From positions 1 through 5,099 of the forward strand of contig DAOVRY010000101.1 in the NCBI GenBank assembly GCA_030633645.1: 5,099 bases of DNA, in the 5' to 3' direction. A program made the translations under genes and the position numbers. The DNA comes from Pseudomonadota bacterium. GTDB lineage: Bacteria > Desulfobacterota > DSM-4660 > Desulfatiglandales > B25-G16. The notes below the pieces were generated by a model that saw nothing but the letters and a program-made list of their open reading frames with translations, was not told the origin of the DNA and ran no database searches. Shown one piece after another: positions 1 through 5,041 of this stretch; position 1 is the stretch's first letter; each line of letters starts with the position of its first letter.

Positions 1-183
1 ATCGTATCAAAATGCAAAACCAAAAATTTTCAGGCTATCAGTCCTAATCCACAAACTTAGCGCTATCAGAAACCATGCCCGCATTGTTTTTTGACCAAAA
101 AGAATTGGTCTTAACCCCTAAATTTTGATATCGTTCTTGTTACAAGATCAAATCTCCAACAAAACTGAAAAAAAGGTAGTGCC
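1..183. other. Non-coding upstream region of the CBS-domain gene
   Basis: This AT-rich stretch holds no supportable gene. It contains an 8-bp direct repeat GCTATCAG (34-41 and 62-69), an inverted repeat GACCAA/TTGGTC (93-98 and 105-110, 6-nt loop), and a 13-bp palindrome at 135-147. No convincing -35/-10 pair with normal spacing was found. The promoter of the CBS gene most likely lies here, but its position is not resolved. Confidence 0.6.
135..147. promoter_or_regulatory. Palindrome upstream of the CBS gene, possible operator
   Basis: TCTTGT-T-ACAAGA is a perfect 6+1+6 dyad ending 36 bp before the ATG at 184. Symmetry and position suit a dimeric repressor or activator site. No known regulator is recognised, and a chance palindrome in AT-rich DNA is possible. 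Confidence 0.25.
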
Positions 184-648
184 ATGCTGACAGTAAAAAA
201 CATCATGACCAGAGATCTTATCACCCTCTCGCCCGATACGGAGATTGCGCATGCCGCAAAGCTTCTTCTTGAAAAAGGCATTAATGGCATCCCCGTTGTG
301 GATAAAAAGGGGGAGTTGGTGGGAATCATCTGTCAGAGCGACCTGATTGCACAGCAAAAAAAGCTCCCCATCCCTTCCGTTTTCACTCTTCTAGATGGTT
401 TTATTCCCTTGGCCTCCATGAAGCATTTTGAAAAGGCAGTTCAGAAGATCGCGGCCACCACCGTTGCCGATGCTATGACACCAAACCCGGTCACTGTCCG
501 GACCGAGACGAGTATTGAAGAATTGGCCAGTCTCATGGTGGATAAGAATTTGCACACCCTCCCTGTAGTTGATGAGGGGAAGCTTGTAGGGGTAGTGGGA
601 AAGGAGGACGTACTAAGAACCCTCACGTCAGAGTCAGAATCAAGATGA
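184..648 (+). CDS. Two-CBS-domain (Bateman module) protein
   Basis: A 154-residue stand-alone Bateman module with no attached catalytic or membrane domain. CBS domain 1 spans about residues 4-57 (VKNIMTRDLITL at the start, GIPVVD at 35-40, LVGIICQSDLI at 45-55). CBS domain 2 spans about 94-148 (VADAMTPNPVTV, TLPVVD at 125-130, LVGVVGKEDVL at 134-144). The linker at 58-93 includes FTLLDGFIPL and the IAATTV lead-in to the second domain. CBS pairs in this family usually bind adenine nucleotides or S-adenosyl compounds in the cleft and act as energy sensors. The paired (G)xPVVD and LVGxxxxxD motifs fit that, but ligand and partner are unknown. The ATG has a good ribosome binding site, AAAAGG at 171-176, seven bases upstream. 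It is probably a cytosolic regulator. The exonuclease gene follows after 63 bp, which allows cotranscription but proves no functional link. Confidence 0.93.
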   Translation: MLTVKNIMTRDLITLSPDTEIAHAAKLLLEKGINGIPVVDKKGELVGIICQSDLIAQQKKLPIPSVFTLLDGFIPLASMKHFEKAVQKIAATTVADAMTPNPVTVRTETSIEELASLMVDKNLHTLPVVDEGKLVGVVGKEDVLRTLTSESESR

Positions 649-711
649 CCTGCACACGCCTGGAGTACGATTTTCCTAAATATAGGTGACGGATCTAGAG
701 GCATTGTTGAG

Positions 712-1485
712 ATGAAAATTGCCAGTTTTAATACCAATGGAATACGGGCCCGCCTTTCTATCATAAAAGAATGGTTAGAGACGGAAAGGCCGGATGTACT
801 GTGTATCCAGGAGACAAAGGTGCAGGATCAGGATTTTCCCAGAGAACCCTTTGAAGATTTAGACTACCGTTGCACGTTTCGGGGACAGAAGTCTTTTAAT
901 GGTGTTGCCATACTCAGCAAAACTCCGCCAACATCCGTATCCTTTGGCTTCGGTGATGGGGACGCAAAAGAAGAGCCCAGGATGATAACCGCGTTTATTC
1001 ATGGTATTCCCATCGTTAATACTTACATACCCCAGGGAACTGCACCTGATTCAGAGAGATTTCAATACAAACTCGAGTGGTTTCAGCGCCTCCACGATTA
1101 TTTTTCAACACACTTTCAACCGAGCGAACCCCTGTTATGGGTAGGCGATTTTAATGTGGCCCCGGAACCAATAGATGTGTACGATCCTGATAAACTCTTG
1201 GGGAGCGTCTGCTTTCATCCTGATGAGCACAAAGCCCTTGCAGCTGTTAGGTCCTGGGGCTTTGTTGATGTATTTCGCAAGCACCACCCTGATGAGAAAG
1301 CATATACCTTTTGGGATTACAGGGTTCCTTATGCATTCCGCCGGGGCCTTGGGTGGAGGGTGGACCATATCTGGGCTACCCAATGCCTTACAGAAAAATG
1401 CAAACGGTCATGGATAGATGTCGGGCCAAGGCAATTAGAAAAACCTTCTGACCACACCTTTATTCTGGCGGAATTTGAGATATGA
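712..1485 (+). CDS. xthA: Exodeoxyribonuclease III / AP endonuclease
   Basis: A 257-residue endonuclease/exonuclease/phosphatase-fold enzyme of the ExoIII/Xth group. It should cut the DNA backbone 5' of abasic sites and remove damaged 3' ends in base excision repair, using Mg2+. All catalytic landmarks are present: FNTNGIRAR with Asn7; IQET with metal-binding Glu34; NTYIPQG with Tyr105; GDFNVAP with Asp146 and Asn148; the WRVDHI segment with Asp218; and the C-terminal SDH with Asp247 and His248. The segment YTFWDYR (about 198-204) is also typical of ExoIII. Length is close to the usual 250-270 residues, so the gene is complete. The start at 712 places the MKIASFN beta strand exactly at the N-terminus, as in the family. 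The ribosome binding site is modest (AGAGG at 697-701, ten bases away). No terminator with an adjacent T-run follows directly. Confidence 0.96.
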   Translation: MKIASFNTNGIRARLSIIKEWLETERPDVLCIQETKVQDQDFPREPFEDLDYRCTFRGQKSFNGVAILSKTPPTSVSFGFGDGDAKEEPRMITAFIHGIPIVNTYIPQGTAPDSERFQYKLEWFQRLHDYFSTHFQPSEPLLWVGDFNVAPEPIDVYDPDKLLGSVCFHPDEHKALAAVRSWGFVDVFRKHHPDEKAYTFWDYRVPYAFRRGLGWRVDHIWATQCLTEKCKRSWIDVGPRQLEKPSDHTFILAEFEI

Positions 1486-1565
1486 CGACGTCAGTTGACC
1501 ATGGTCCGTTGTCCGTCGCTTGAAACAATATGTAAAATCTCTCTTTTTTTCACCACTGAGGTTCA

Positions 1566-1662
1566 CCCTGTTAGACAAAGGTGAAAGTTACCTTGCGATT
1601 TTCCTCAGTTAACAAAAGAGTACCCGTTTTGCAGTAATGCATTACCATGCCATCTAACAGGG
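1566..1662. repeat. 10-bp inverted repeat enclosing 77 bp
   Basis: CCCTGTTAGA (1566-1575) and TCTAACAGGG (1653-1662) are exact reverse complements. The right arm extends into CAGGGA and recurs near 4635 as part of a 16-base repeat, so the arms belong to a sequence family found more than once in this window. The enclosed DNA has further small dyads. It may be a miniature element or a repeat remnant. No target-site duplication was recognised. Confidence 0.4.
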
Positions 1663-1668
1663 CAGGGA
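1653..1668 (+). repeat. Dispersed 16-base repeat, copy 1
   Basis: TCTAACAGGGCAGGGA here matches TCTAACGGGGCAGGGA at 4635-4650 in 15 of 16 positions. Both copies lie in non-coding DNA and a CACA follows each within a few bases. This suggests a dispersed intergenic repeat of the host genome. Confidence 0.45.
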
Positions 1669-1680
1669 GGGCACAGAGAG

Positions 1681-1818
1681 TTATTTCTTGATTTTACTCG
1701 AAAGCCTCTTGAGGAAGATCAAGGGCATCAATCCGCCTCCGGCGGGGAAACCCCGCCACCGTGCGTCATAATCGTAATAGCCGATATTCTGAGTGAAACA
1801 GCCCTCCTGGAAAAACAC
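1681..1818 (-). pseudogene. Possible small gene or C-terminal remnant (low confidence)
   Basis: On the - strand a frame stays open from just after a stop at 1846-1848 down to a TAA at 1681-1683. From a GTG at 1818 it would encode 45 residues beginning MFFQEGCFTQNIGYYDYDAR, followed by a glycine-rich patch (about 26-29) and a basic Lys/Arg tail (LKRLSSKIKK). The composition looks like a protein C-terminus, and the frame directly follows the glycosyltransferase stop. Against it: there is no visible ribosome binding site, it is very short, and the glycine patch is encoded by the GC hairpin at 1741-1757, which is typical of intergenic repeats. I do not recognise a family. It may be the tail of a deleted third operon gene or simply a chance frame. 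Confidence 0.2.
1741..1757. terminator. Strong GC hairpin between convergent genes
   Basis: GGCGGGG (1741-1747) and CCCCGCC (1751-1757) form a perfect 7-bp stem with an AAA loop. An alternative stem CCGCC (1733-1737) with GGCGG (1741-1745) competes with it. There is no T-run on either side, so it is not a canonical intrinsic terminator. Its place between converging genes fits transcript ending or 3'-end protection. Confidence 0.4.
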
Positions 1819-1828
1819 AAGAGAAAGA

Positions 1829-3061
1829 CTAAGGGATAACCCTTTCTAGAAGCGGCAGTAGCATGCGCTGATAGAGGTCATCCCACATATAGTTTCGCAT
1901 AATATGGCGGAACATCTGATGGGGCTTGAGATTGCTGATAAAGTTGAGGATTTTGTCTGCGATTTGTTCAGGGGAGTCTATTAAGGAGAAATACTGGACA
2001 TTTTCTTTGCCAATCTCCCTAAAAGGAGGAATGTCGGAACAAACAATCGGTAGTTTTAACATGCCTGCTTCTAAAAGCGGGATACCAAACCCTTCCTGAA
2101 GGCTGGGTATGAATAATACATCGGCAATCAGGTAGAAATCCCTCATAACAATGGTATCCCCGGTCAACTCTTTGCCGCTCTCAGAGAAATGTTCTGCTGC
2201 AATAAGAATGTCTCTTTCAATATGTAATTGTTCGCTCAATTTCCGTAGTTTGCGGTAATATTCAGTGGTCTCTTTTTCATGGGGATCGTATGCGCCTGTG
2301 AGCAGCAGCCGAGCGTGCACTCCCTTTTTCTGCAAGGCCTTTACCACCTGGATAGAAAGCTCAATATTTTTCCGGGGATGCAACCTGCAAGGTTGCACCA
2401 TTAGAAGCTCGGCTTCAAGAAGGTGTTTTTTTCTAATCATGTCTATAGTATTGGGAGACAGATCAAGGAAGGTAAAGGGATCAATTCCATCTGGAATAAT
2501 ATCAATCCTGTTTGTGCCGTATAGATCTTGAAATTGGCTTCTCCTTTGTTCGGAGATGGTAATATAGTGAATGTTAGGATTGTAGTTCTTCAGGACTTTC
2601 CATTGCTCTCCTTTTAGATCGAGGGGAGGCGGGGCGTAGAGATAGGGAGAATCATGGTTCCAGCTTACCACCCTTATATTGCCATCATTCGCCAGTCTAT
2701 GAAGGGCAACGGTTAAGGGAAGATTATAGGGCATGGTAAGAACATTGTGGGCGATGAGGACATCAAAGGGCTCTAATGCCCGAACAAGATAGGTGAAGAT
2801 TTCTTCAGCACAGGATTTCAATTCATGGCATCTATCCGCTAGACTCCTGTGGATTTGGAGAATTCTAGGGTTACGAGAGCCCAGTAAGACGTTGAGCTCA
2901 ATATCATATTCATCAGAAAATAATCCGCCATCGCCTGCAAATATTTTTATCCTATGGTTGTAGCGCCTAAATACGGAAGCATGTTGCTGAATGATCTCTT
3001 CAACACCACCAACGATAGGAGGACAGGTGTAATGGAGTAAGGCAATATTGAATTGTTTCAT
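1829..3061 (-). CDS. GT4-type glycosyltransferase, second gene of the pair
   Basis: A 410-residue GT-B-fold retaining glycosyltransferase, normal length for GT4 (Glycos_transf_1). The N-terminal acceptor lobe opens with a beta strand and glycine loop, NIALLHYTCPPIVGGVEE (about 5-22). It continues with LIAHN (102-106), MPYNLPL (110-116) and SWNHD (133-137). The C-terminal nucleotide-sugar lobe has QPCRLHPRKN (223-232, with candidate phosphate-binding Arg226 and Lys231) and the E-x7-E signature from Glu323 to Glu331 in EGFGIPLLE, followed by PIVCSDIPPFREIG. No signal peptide or membrane span is seen, so it should act in the cytoplasm or at the inner membrane surface. The ATG is preceded by AAGAGG (3068-3073) in the 13-bp gap after the upstream gene, indicating one operon. 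Sugar donor and acceptor cannot be assigned. It aligns with its neighbour throughout and is probably a paralogue. Confidence 0.92.
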   Translation of the reverse strand: MKQFNIALLHYTCPPIVGGVEEIIQQHASVFRRYNHRIKIFAGDGGLFSDEYDIELNVLLGSRNPRILQIHRSLADRCHELKSCAEEIFTYLVRALEPFDVLIAHNVLTMPYNLPLTVALHRLANDGNIRVVSWNHDSPYLYAPPPLDLKGEQWKVLKNYNPNIHYITISEQRRSQFQDLYGTNRIDIIPDGIDPFTFLDLSPNTIDMIRKKHLLEAELLMVQPCRLHPRKNIELSIQVVKALQKKGVHARLLLTGAYDPHEKETTEYYRKLRKLSEQLHIERDILIAAEHFSESGKELTGDTIVMRDFYLIADVLFIPSLQEGFGIPLLEAGMLKLPIVCSDIPPFREIGKENVQYFSLIDSPEQIADKILNFISNLKPHQMFRHIMRNYMWDDLYQRMLLPLLERVIP

Positions 3062-3067
3062 ATAAAG

Positions 3068-3073
3068 CCTCTT
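3068..3073 (-). promoter_or_regulatory. Ribosome binding site between the two glycosyltransferases
   Basis: Read on the - strand this is AAGAGG, six bases before the ATG at 3061. It lies inside the 13-bp gap after the upstream stop at 3075-3077, supporting both the chosen start and cotranscription with independent initiation. Confidence 0.65.
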
Positions 3074-3074
3074 A

Positions 3075-4349
3075 TCAAAAGGTCTGTATCAAATGCATCA
3101 ATTTCTCTTCCAACACCTCGTAGGAAAAATATTTCATACCTATCTGGTAATTGTGCTCAACCATCTCCTGCAGCCTACTTTTATCCCTTAATATCTGCTC
3201 AATTTGCGCGACAGCCTTGGAAGAGACAAAACCATCCAGGACGATTACATCAAAGCCGATTGGTTCTATGTCTGCAATGTAGATGGAGTAGCGATTCACC
3301 ACTATAGGTTTTTTGTAGTAGATTGTTTCCAGAAAGGCATTCCCAAAACCCTCATATCCACTGGGGTACGTGACCAGGTCGGCATTCTGGTAAATGTCTG
3401 CAATAGAGAAAAGTTTTCCCCGCTTTTCACAAACAGTCCTCTGGGAGGCTATCAAATGATCGATACGCACAATCTTTACACCCATACTTTGGCTATAATC
3501 TTCAACCCGCACATAATAGTCGTCGCCCTCGTCTTCCATTCCATGGGAGATAACCAGCACCGGATTGGGTAGTCTCATATCCCTCACAATTTCAATAGAA
3601 CGTTCAATCCATTTGCGGGGCACGATCCTTGTCGGTTGTAAGACAAAAAGGTCATCCTTTTGTAACCCAATTCTTTGCCGCAAGTCATTGCAATAATCAT
3701 CCAGTGGCGGGGGCTCAGTAACAAAATCCAAAACATTTGGGATTAGTATGTTTGAGATCCCTCTCCTGAAACTCAACTGCTCAGATGCCAGAGAGTTTAT
3801 GACAGCATGCCGAATTGAAGGCAGGTGAGGAGGAAAGGCCATATTAAGATAATCCCTGCAGGAGTTTATCAGAAATCGAGGTCTCTCCCAGGAAAAGTCG
3901 TGGTGATGGGCAATGGTAGGAAAGCACGTTTCAGCAATAAACTCGGTAATTGCAAGACCAAGAGGAATGTTCATGGGTATGGCCAGGGCATTTTCAGGAA
4001 TGATTAGATCTAAATCATACCTTTTAACAAAATCATACAGGGCACCCTTTAGCTTATCCTTGATTTTCTGGATAGTCTCTGATGTCTCTCCCCTTCGATC
4101 TTTTTTGCCAAATAGATCGCTGTTAATTTTTTCAATCACCGGATGTTCAAAATGGGCTTCTTCCACAAGAAAGGATTTTTCTGGGTCCCTGTCTGAAACC
4201 CCGGCAAAATAGAAACAATTGAATCTATTTCTTTCTAATACATCTGCCCATTTCTGGATCTCCAGAGAAACCCCATCTGTTCCAGCAATCCTTGTTGAGA
4301 CAAAACCTATGTTTTTAATACGATCGGAAGGATTTTTGTACGTAGCCAT
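3075..4349 (-). CDS. GT4-type glycosyltransferase, first gene of the pair
   Basis: A 424-residue GT-B-fold glycosyltransferase. The acceptor lobe begins NIGFVSTRIAGTDGVSLE (about 13-30), a distinctive TDGVSLE form of the glycine loop. It continues with LIIPEN (115-120), IPMNIPLGLAI (124-134) and a triple histidine HHHD (148-151). The donor lobe has QPTRIVPRKW (238-247, candidate Arg241 and Lys246) and the E-x7-E motif Glu333 to Glu341 in EGFGNAFLE, then KPIVVNRY. There are no membrane spans or signal peptide. The start ATG has AGGTG (4357-4361) seven bases upstream. The TDGVSLE-type N-terminus recalls, from memory, enzymes of glucosylglycerate and mannosylglucosylglycerate (compatible-solute) synthesis as well as uncharacterised relatives. 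I would not assign that activity without a phylogeny. It is the first gene of a two-gene operon, and its 5' region is unusually long and structured. Confidence 0.92.
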   Translation of the reverse strand: MATYKNPSDRIKNIGFVSTRIAGTDGVSLEIQKWADVLERNRFNCFYFAGVSDRDPEKSFLVEEAHFEHPVIEKINSDLFGKKDRRGETSETIQKIKDKLKGALYDFVKRYDLDLIIPENALAIPMNIPLGLAITEFIAETCFPTIAHHHDFSWERPRFLINSCRDYLNMAFPPHLPSIRHAVINSLASEQLSFRRGISNILIPNVLDFVTEPPPLDDYCNDLRQRIGLQKDDLFVLQPTRIVPRKWIERSIEIVRDMRLPNPVLVISHGMEDEGDDYYVRVEDYSQSMGVKIVRIDHLIASQRTVCEKRGKLFSIADIYQNADLVTYPSGYEGFGNAFLETIYYKKPIVVNRYSIYIADIEPIGFDVIVLDGFVSSKAVAQIEQILRDKSRLQEMVEHNYQIGMKYFSYEVLEEKLMHLIQTF

Positions 4350-4416
4350 AATTCAGCACCTATCCCTTTAAATATATGAAAAAACAGTGAGCTTCTTTAC
4401 CTTTCTTAGTAATTTC

Positions 4417-4443
4417 AAAAACCGTCCCGCTCTACGGGATGGT
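4417..4443 (-). terminator. Terminator-like hairpin upstream of the glycosyltransferases
   Basis: ACCGTCCCG (4421-4429) and CGGGATGGT (4435-4443) form a 9-bp stem with one G-T pair and a 5-nt loop. On the - strand the stem is followed at once by TTTT, continuing the stem's final T (4417-4421), the form of a short intrinsic terminator. It lies about 70 bp before the ATG at 4349, so it could end a transcript coming from the right or act as an attenuator. The T-tail is short, so termination would be partial at best. Confidence 0.45.
4418..4442. repeat. 25-nt palindromic repeat, left copy
   Basis: AAAACC-n-TCCCGC-nnnn-CGGGATGG. It matches 5042-5066 in 20 of 25 positions. The differences are one base beside the stem and the four loop-region bases, so the stem is conserved while the loop varies. 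Both copies are in the same orientation, 624 bp apart, and read as a stem plus T-tail on the - strand. It resembles a REP-like dispersed palindrome. Confidence 0.55.
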
Positions 4444-4497
4444 GTAGTCGAGCTATGCTAGTCAGAAGATAGTCTTAATGTTTTTTCGCCCGCTCGC

Positions 4498-4517
4498 CTT
4501 CGCAGGCTGCTGCGAGG
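4498..4517. repeat. Stem-loop in GC-rich stretch
   Basis: CTTCGCAG (4498-4505) pairs with CTGCGAGG (4510-4517) across a 4-nt GCTG loop, with one T-G pair. T-runs lie on both sides (4481-4486 and 4551-4558), but neither directly abuts the stem. Confidence 0.35.
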
Positions 4518-4562
4518 CACGCTTGAGCACGCAGAGCTCGCAGTGAGATGTTTTTTTTCTTG

Positions 4563-4664
4563 GCCTGATTTTTTGACCCCGGTTAAATAGGCTCCGCCCC
4601 GATGGAATAAGCTACGCATTCCATAGGGCAAGCGTCTAACGGGGCAGGGACACAAGAATCAGGC
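4563..4664. repeat. Nested imperfect inverted repeat of about 100 bp
   Basis: Three sets of arms nest around one centre. The outer pair is GCCTGATT (4563-4570) with AATCAGGC (4657-4664). The middle pair is CCCCGGTTA (4577-4585) with TAACGGGG (4637-4644), one extra base on the left. The inner pair is TGGAAT (4603-4608) with ATTCCA (4618-4623), 9-nt loop. The whole could fold as one long interrupted hairpin in RNA or as a cruciform in DNA. It may be a miniature inverted-repeat element. The right half contains the 16-base repeat shared with 1653-1668. Confidence 0.5.
4635..4650 (+). repeat. Dispersed 16-base repeat, copy 2
   Basis: TCTAACGGGGCAGGGA is 15 of 16 identical to 1653-1668. Its TAACGGGG end is the right middle arm of the nested inverted repeat at 4563-4664. 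It is also nearly complementary to CCCTGTTAGA at 1566-1575. Confidence 0.45.
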
Positions 4665-4759
4665 AAACCATCAGCCCCTTTCAGGGCAACAAGATATGAT
4701 GATATGCCACGTACAAATTCACAAGCCCAATCAGAGTCCTACGCGCAGCGTTGCAGGTG

Positions 4760-4794
4760 TTGACCTGAATCGCCGTCTCAGCGATTCGGGTCAA
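4760..4794. repeat. 14-bp stem-loop
   Basis: TTGACCTGAATCGC (4760-4773) pairs with GCGATTCGGGTCAA (4781-4794) around the 7-nt loop CGTCTCA. Thirteen pairs are Watson-Crick and one is T-G. It is the longest uninterrupted stem seen in the window. There is no T-run after it on the + strand. On the - strand the flanking sequence is also not T-rich, so it is not a terminator. Confidence 0.6.
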
Positions 4795-4800
4795 AACTCA

Positions 4801-4885
4801 GTGCCTCTGCGGGCTCTGTGAGAGATACCTAAGACCCTTTTAGGGTCTGATGATGAAGCTACCCCTTCAAGGGGTGGTAGTTGAC
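4801..4885 (+). mobile_element. Possible gene-less right end of an IS200/IS605-type element
   Basis: Two compact hairpins follow each other. AGACCCT/AGGGTCT (4832-4838 and 4842-4848) has a 3-nt loop. CTACCCCT/AGGGGTggTAG (4859-4866 and 4870-4880) also has a 3-nt loop. They are joined by GATGATGAAG, and TTGAC (4881-4885) comes directly after. A subterminal hairpin followed by a short TTGAC-like cleavage site is the usual shape of an IS200/IS605 right end and of the TnpB guide RNA 3' end. No tnpA or tnpB gene is present, so this would be a decayed or non-autonomous copy. The call rests on shape and remembered likeness only. Confidence 0.25.
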
Positions 4886-4902
4886 TTTAGCAATGCCCAT
4901 AA

Positions 4903-4953
4903 GGAGATTGACTGTTCTCAAAACCGCACCATTCAATCTCCGCTAGTTTTTTT
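4903..4953 (+). terminator. Terminator-like hairpin with T-run, no gene upstream on this strand
   Basis: GGAGATTGA (4903-4911) and TCAATCTCC (4933-4941) form a perfect 9-bp stem with a 21-nt loop. Five bases later comes a 7-T run (4947-4953). The loop is long and the stem-to-T distance is larger than ideal. No + strand protein gene precedes it, so it would end either a non-coding transcript or long read-through from the left. Confidence 0.4.
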
Positions 4954-4989
4954 GTTCGTGTAAGATACTATTCTTTGTCGCTTATACCA

Positions 4990-5018
4990 AATATAATAAT
5001 ATAATTCCATTGTGACAA
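4990..5018 (-). promoter_or_regulatory. Sigma-70-like promoter directed toward the glycosyltransferases
   Basis: On the - strand a -35 box TTGTCA (5013-5018, 5 of 6 to consensus) and a -10 box TATATT (4990-4995, 5 of 6) are separated by exactly 17 bp. Transcription would start near 4983 and run left. The next gene on that strand begins at 4349, so the leader would be about 630 nt. The stretch is AT-rich, so a chance match is possible, but the spacing is ideal and no comparable match was found nearer the gene. Confidence 0.45.
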
Positions 5019-5041
5019 TAAGGTCTTTTTCGCCAATCCAC

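Larger units (their letters stand above)
1486..1828. other. Convergent intergenic spacer rich in short palindromes
   Basis: This 343-bp spacer lies between the ends of the exonuclease gene and the downstream glycosyltransferase. It contains GACGTC (1487-1492), the palindrome GACCATGGTC (1497-1506), a 7-T run (1544-1550) not directly preceded by a strong stem, TTCACC/GGTGAA (1562-1567 and 1580-1585), the perfect 12-bp palindrome GTAATGCATTAC (1634-1645), a widely spaced 10-bp inverted repeat (1566-1575 and 1653-1662), and a strong GC hairpin (1741-1757). The only open stretch worth noting is on the - strand at 1681-1818. Transcripts from both sides must end here, but no single textbook Rho-independent terminator is evident. 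Confidence 0.6.

Noticed and set aside
441..764. Reverse-strand 107-codon frame opposite the CBS gene and the start of the exonuclease gene
   Set aside because: It lies antisense to two well-supported genes with conserved domains and has no recognisable motif; it is a shadow frame.
1135..1417. Alternative frames within the exonuclease gene
   Set aside because: They overlap the conserved catalytic region of ExoIII in other frames and show no domain features.
1501..1518. Short tandem repeat of GTCCGTT units
   Set aside because: Only about two imperfect 7-base units are present (GTCCGTT GTCCGTC), too few to call a repeat array.
1544..1550. T-run as an intrinsic terminator of the exonuclease gene
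   Set aside because: The nearest stems (around 1486-1518) end about 26 bases before the T-run, too far for a standard terminator.
3053..4212. Several + strand frames opposite the first glycosyltransferase
   Set aside because: All are antisense to a gene with complete GT4 motifs, and none has a credible start or domain.
4458..4655. Reverse-strand 65-codon open frame in the long spacer
   Set aside because: It runs through the nested inverted repeat and a GC hairpin, its translation is Arg/Ser/Cys-rich and low in complexity, and it has no ribosome binding site. It is better explained as structured repeat DNA.
4859..4890. ops/JUMPstart-like element (GGTGGTAG)
   Set aside because: It differs from the GGCGGTAG core, and on this strand it points away from the glycosyltransferase genes; the sequence is part of a hairpin.
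4680..4960. tRNA or other standard structured RNA
   Set aside because: No cloverleaf with a T-arm GGTTCRA box, no anticodon arm arrangement and no recognisable riboswitch core could be fitted to the hairpins.
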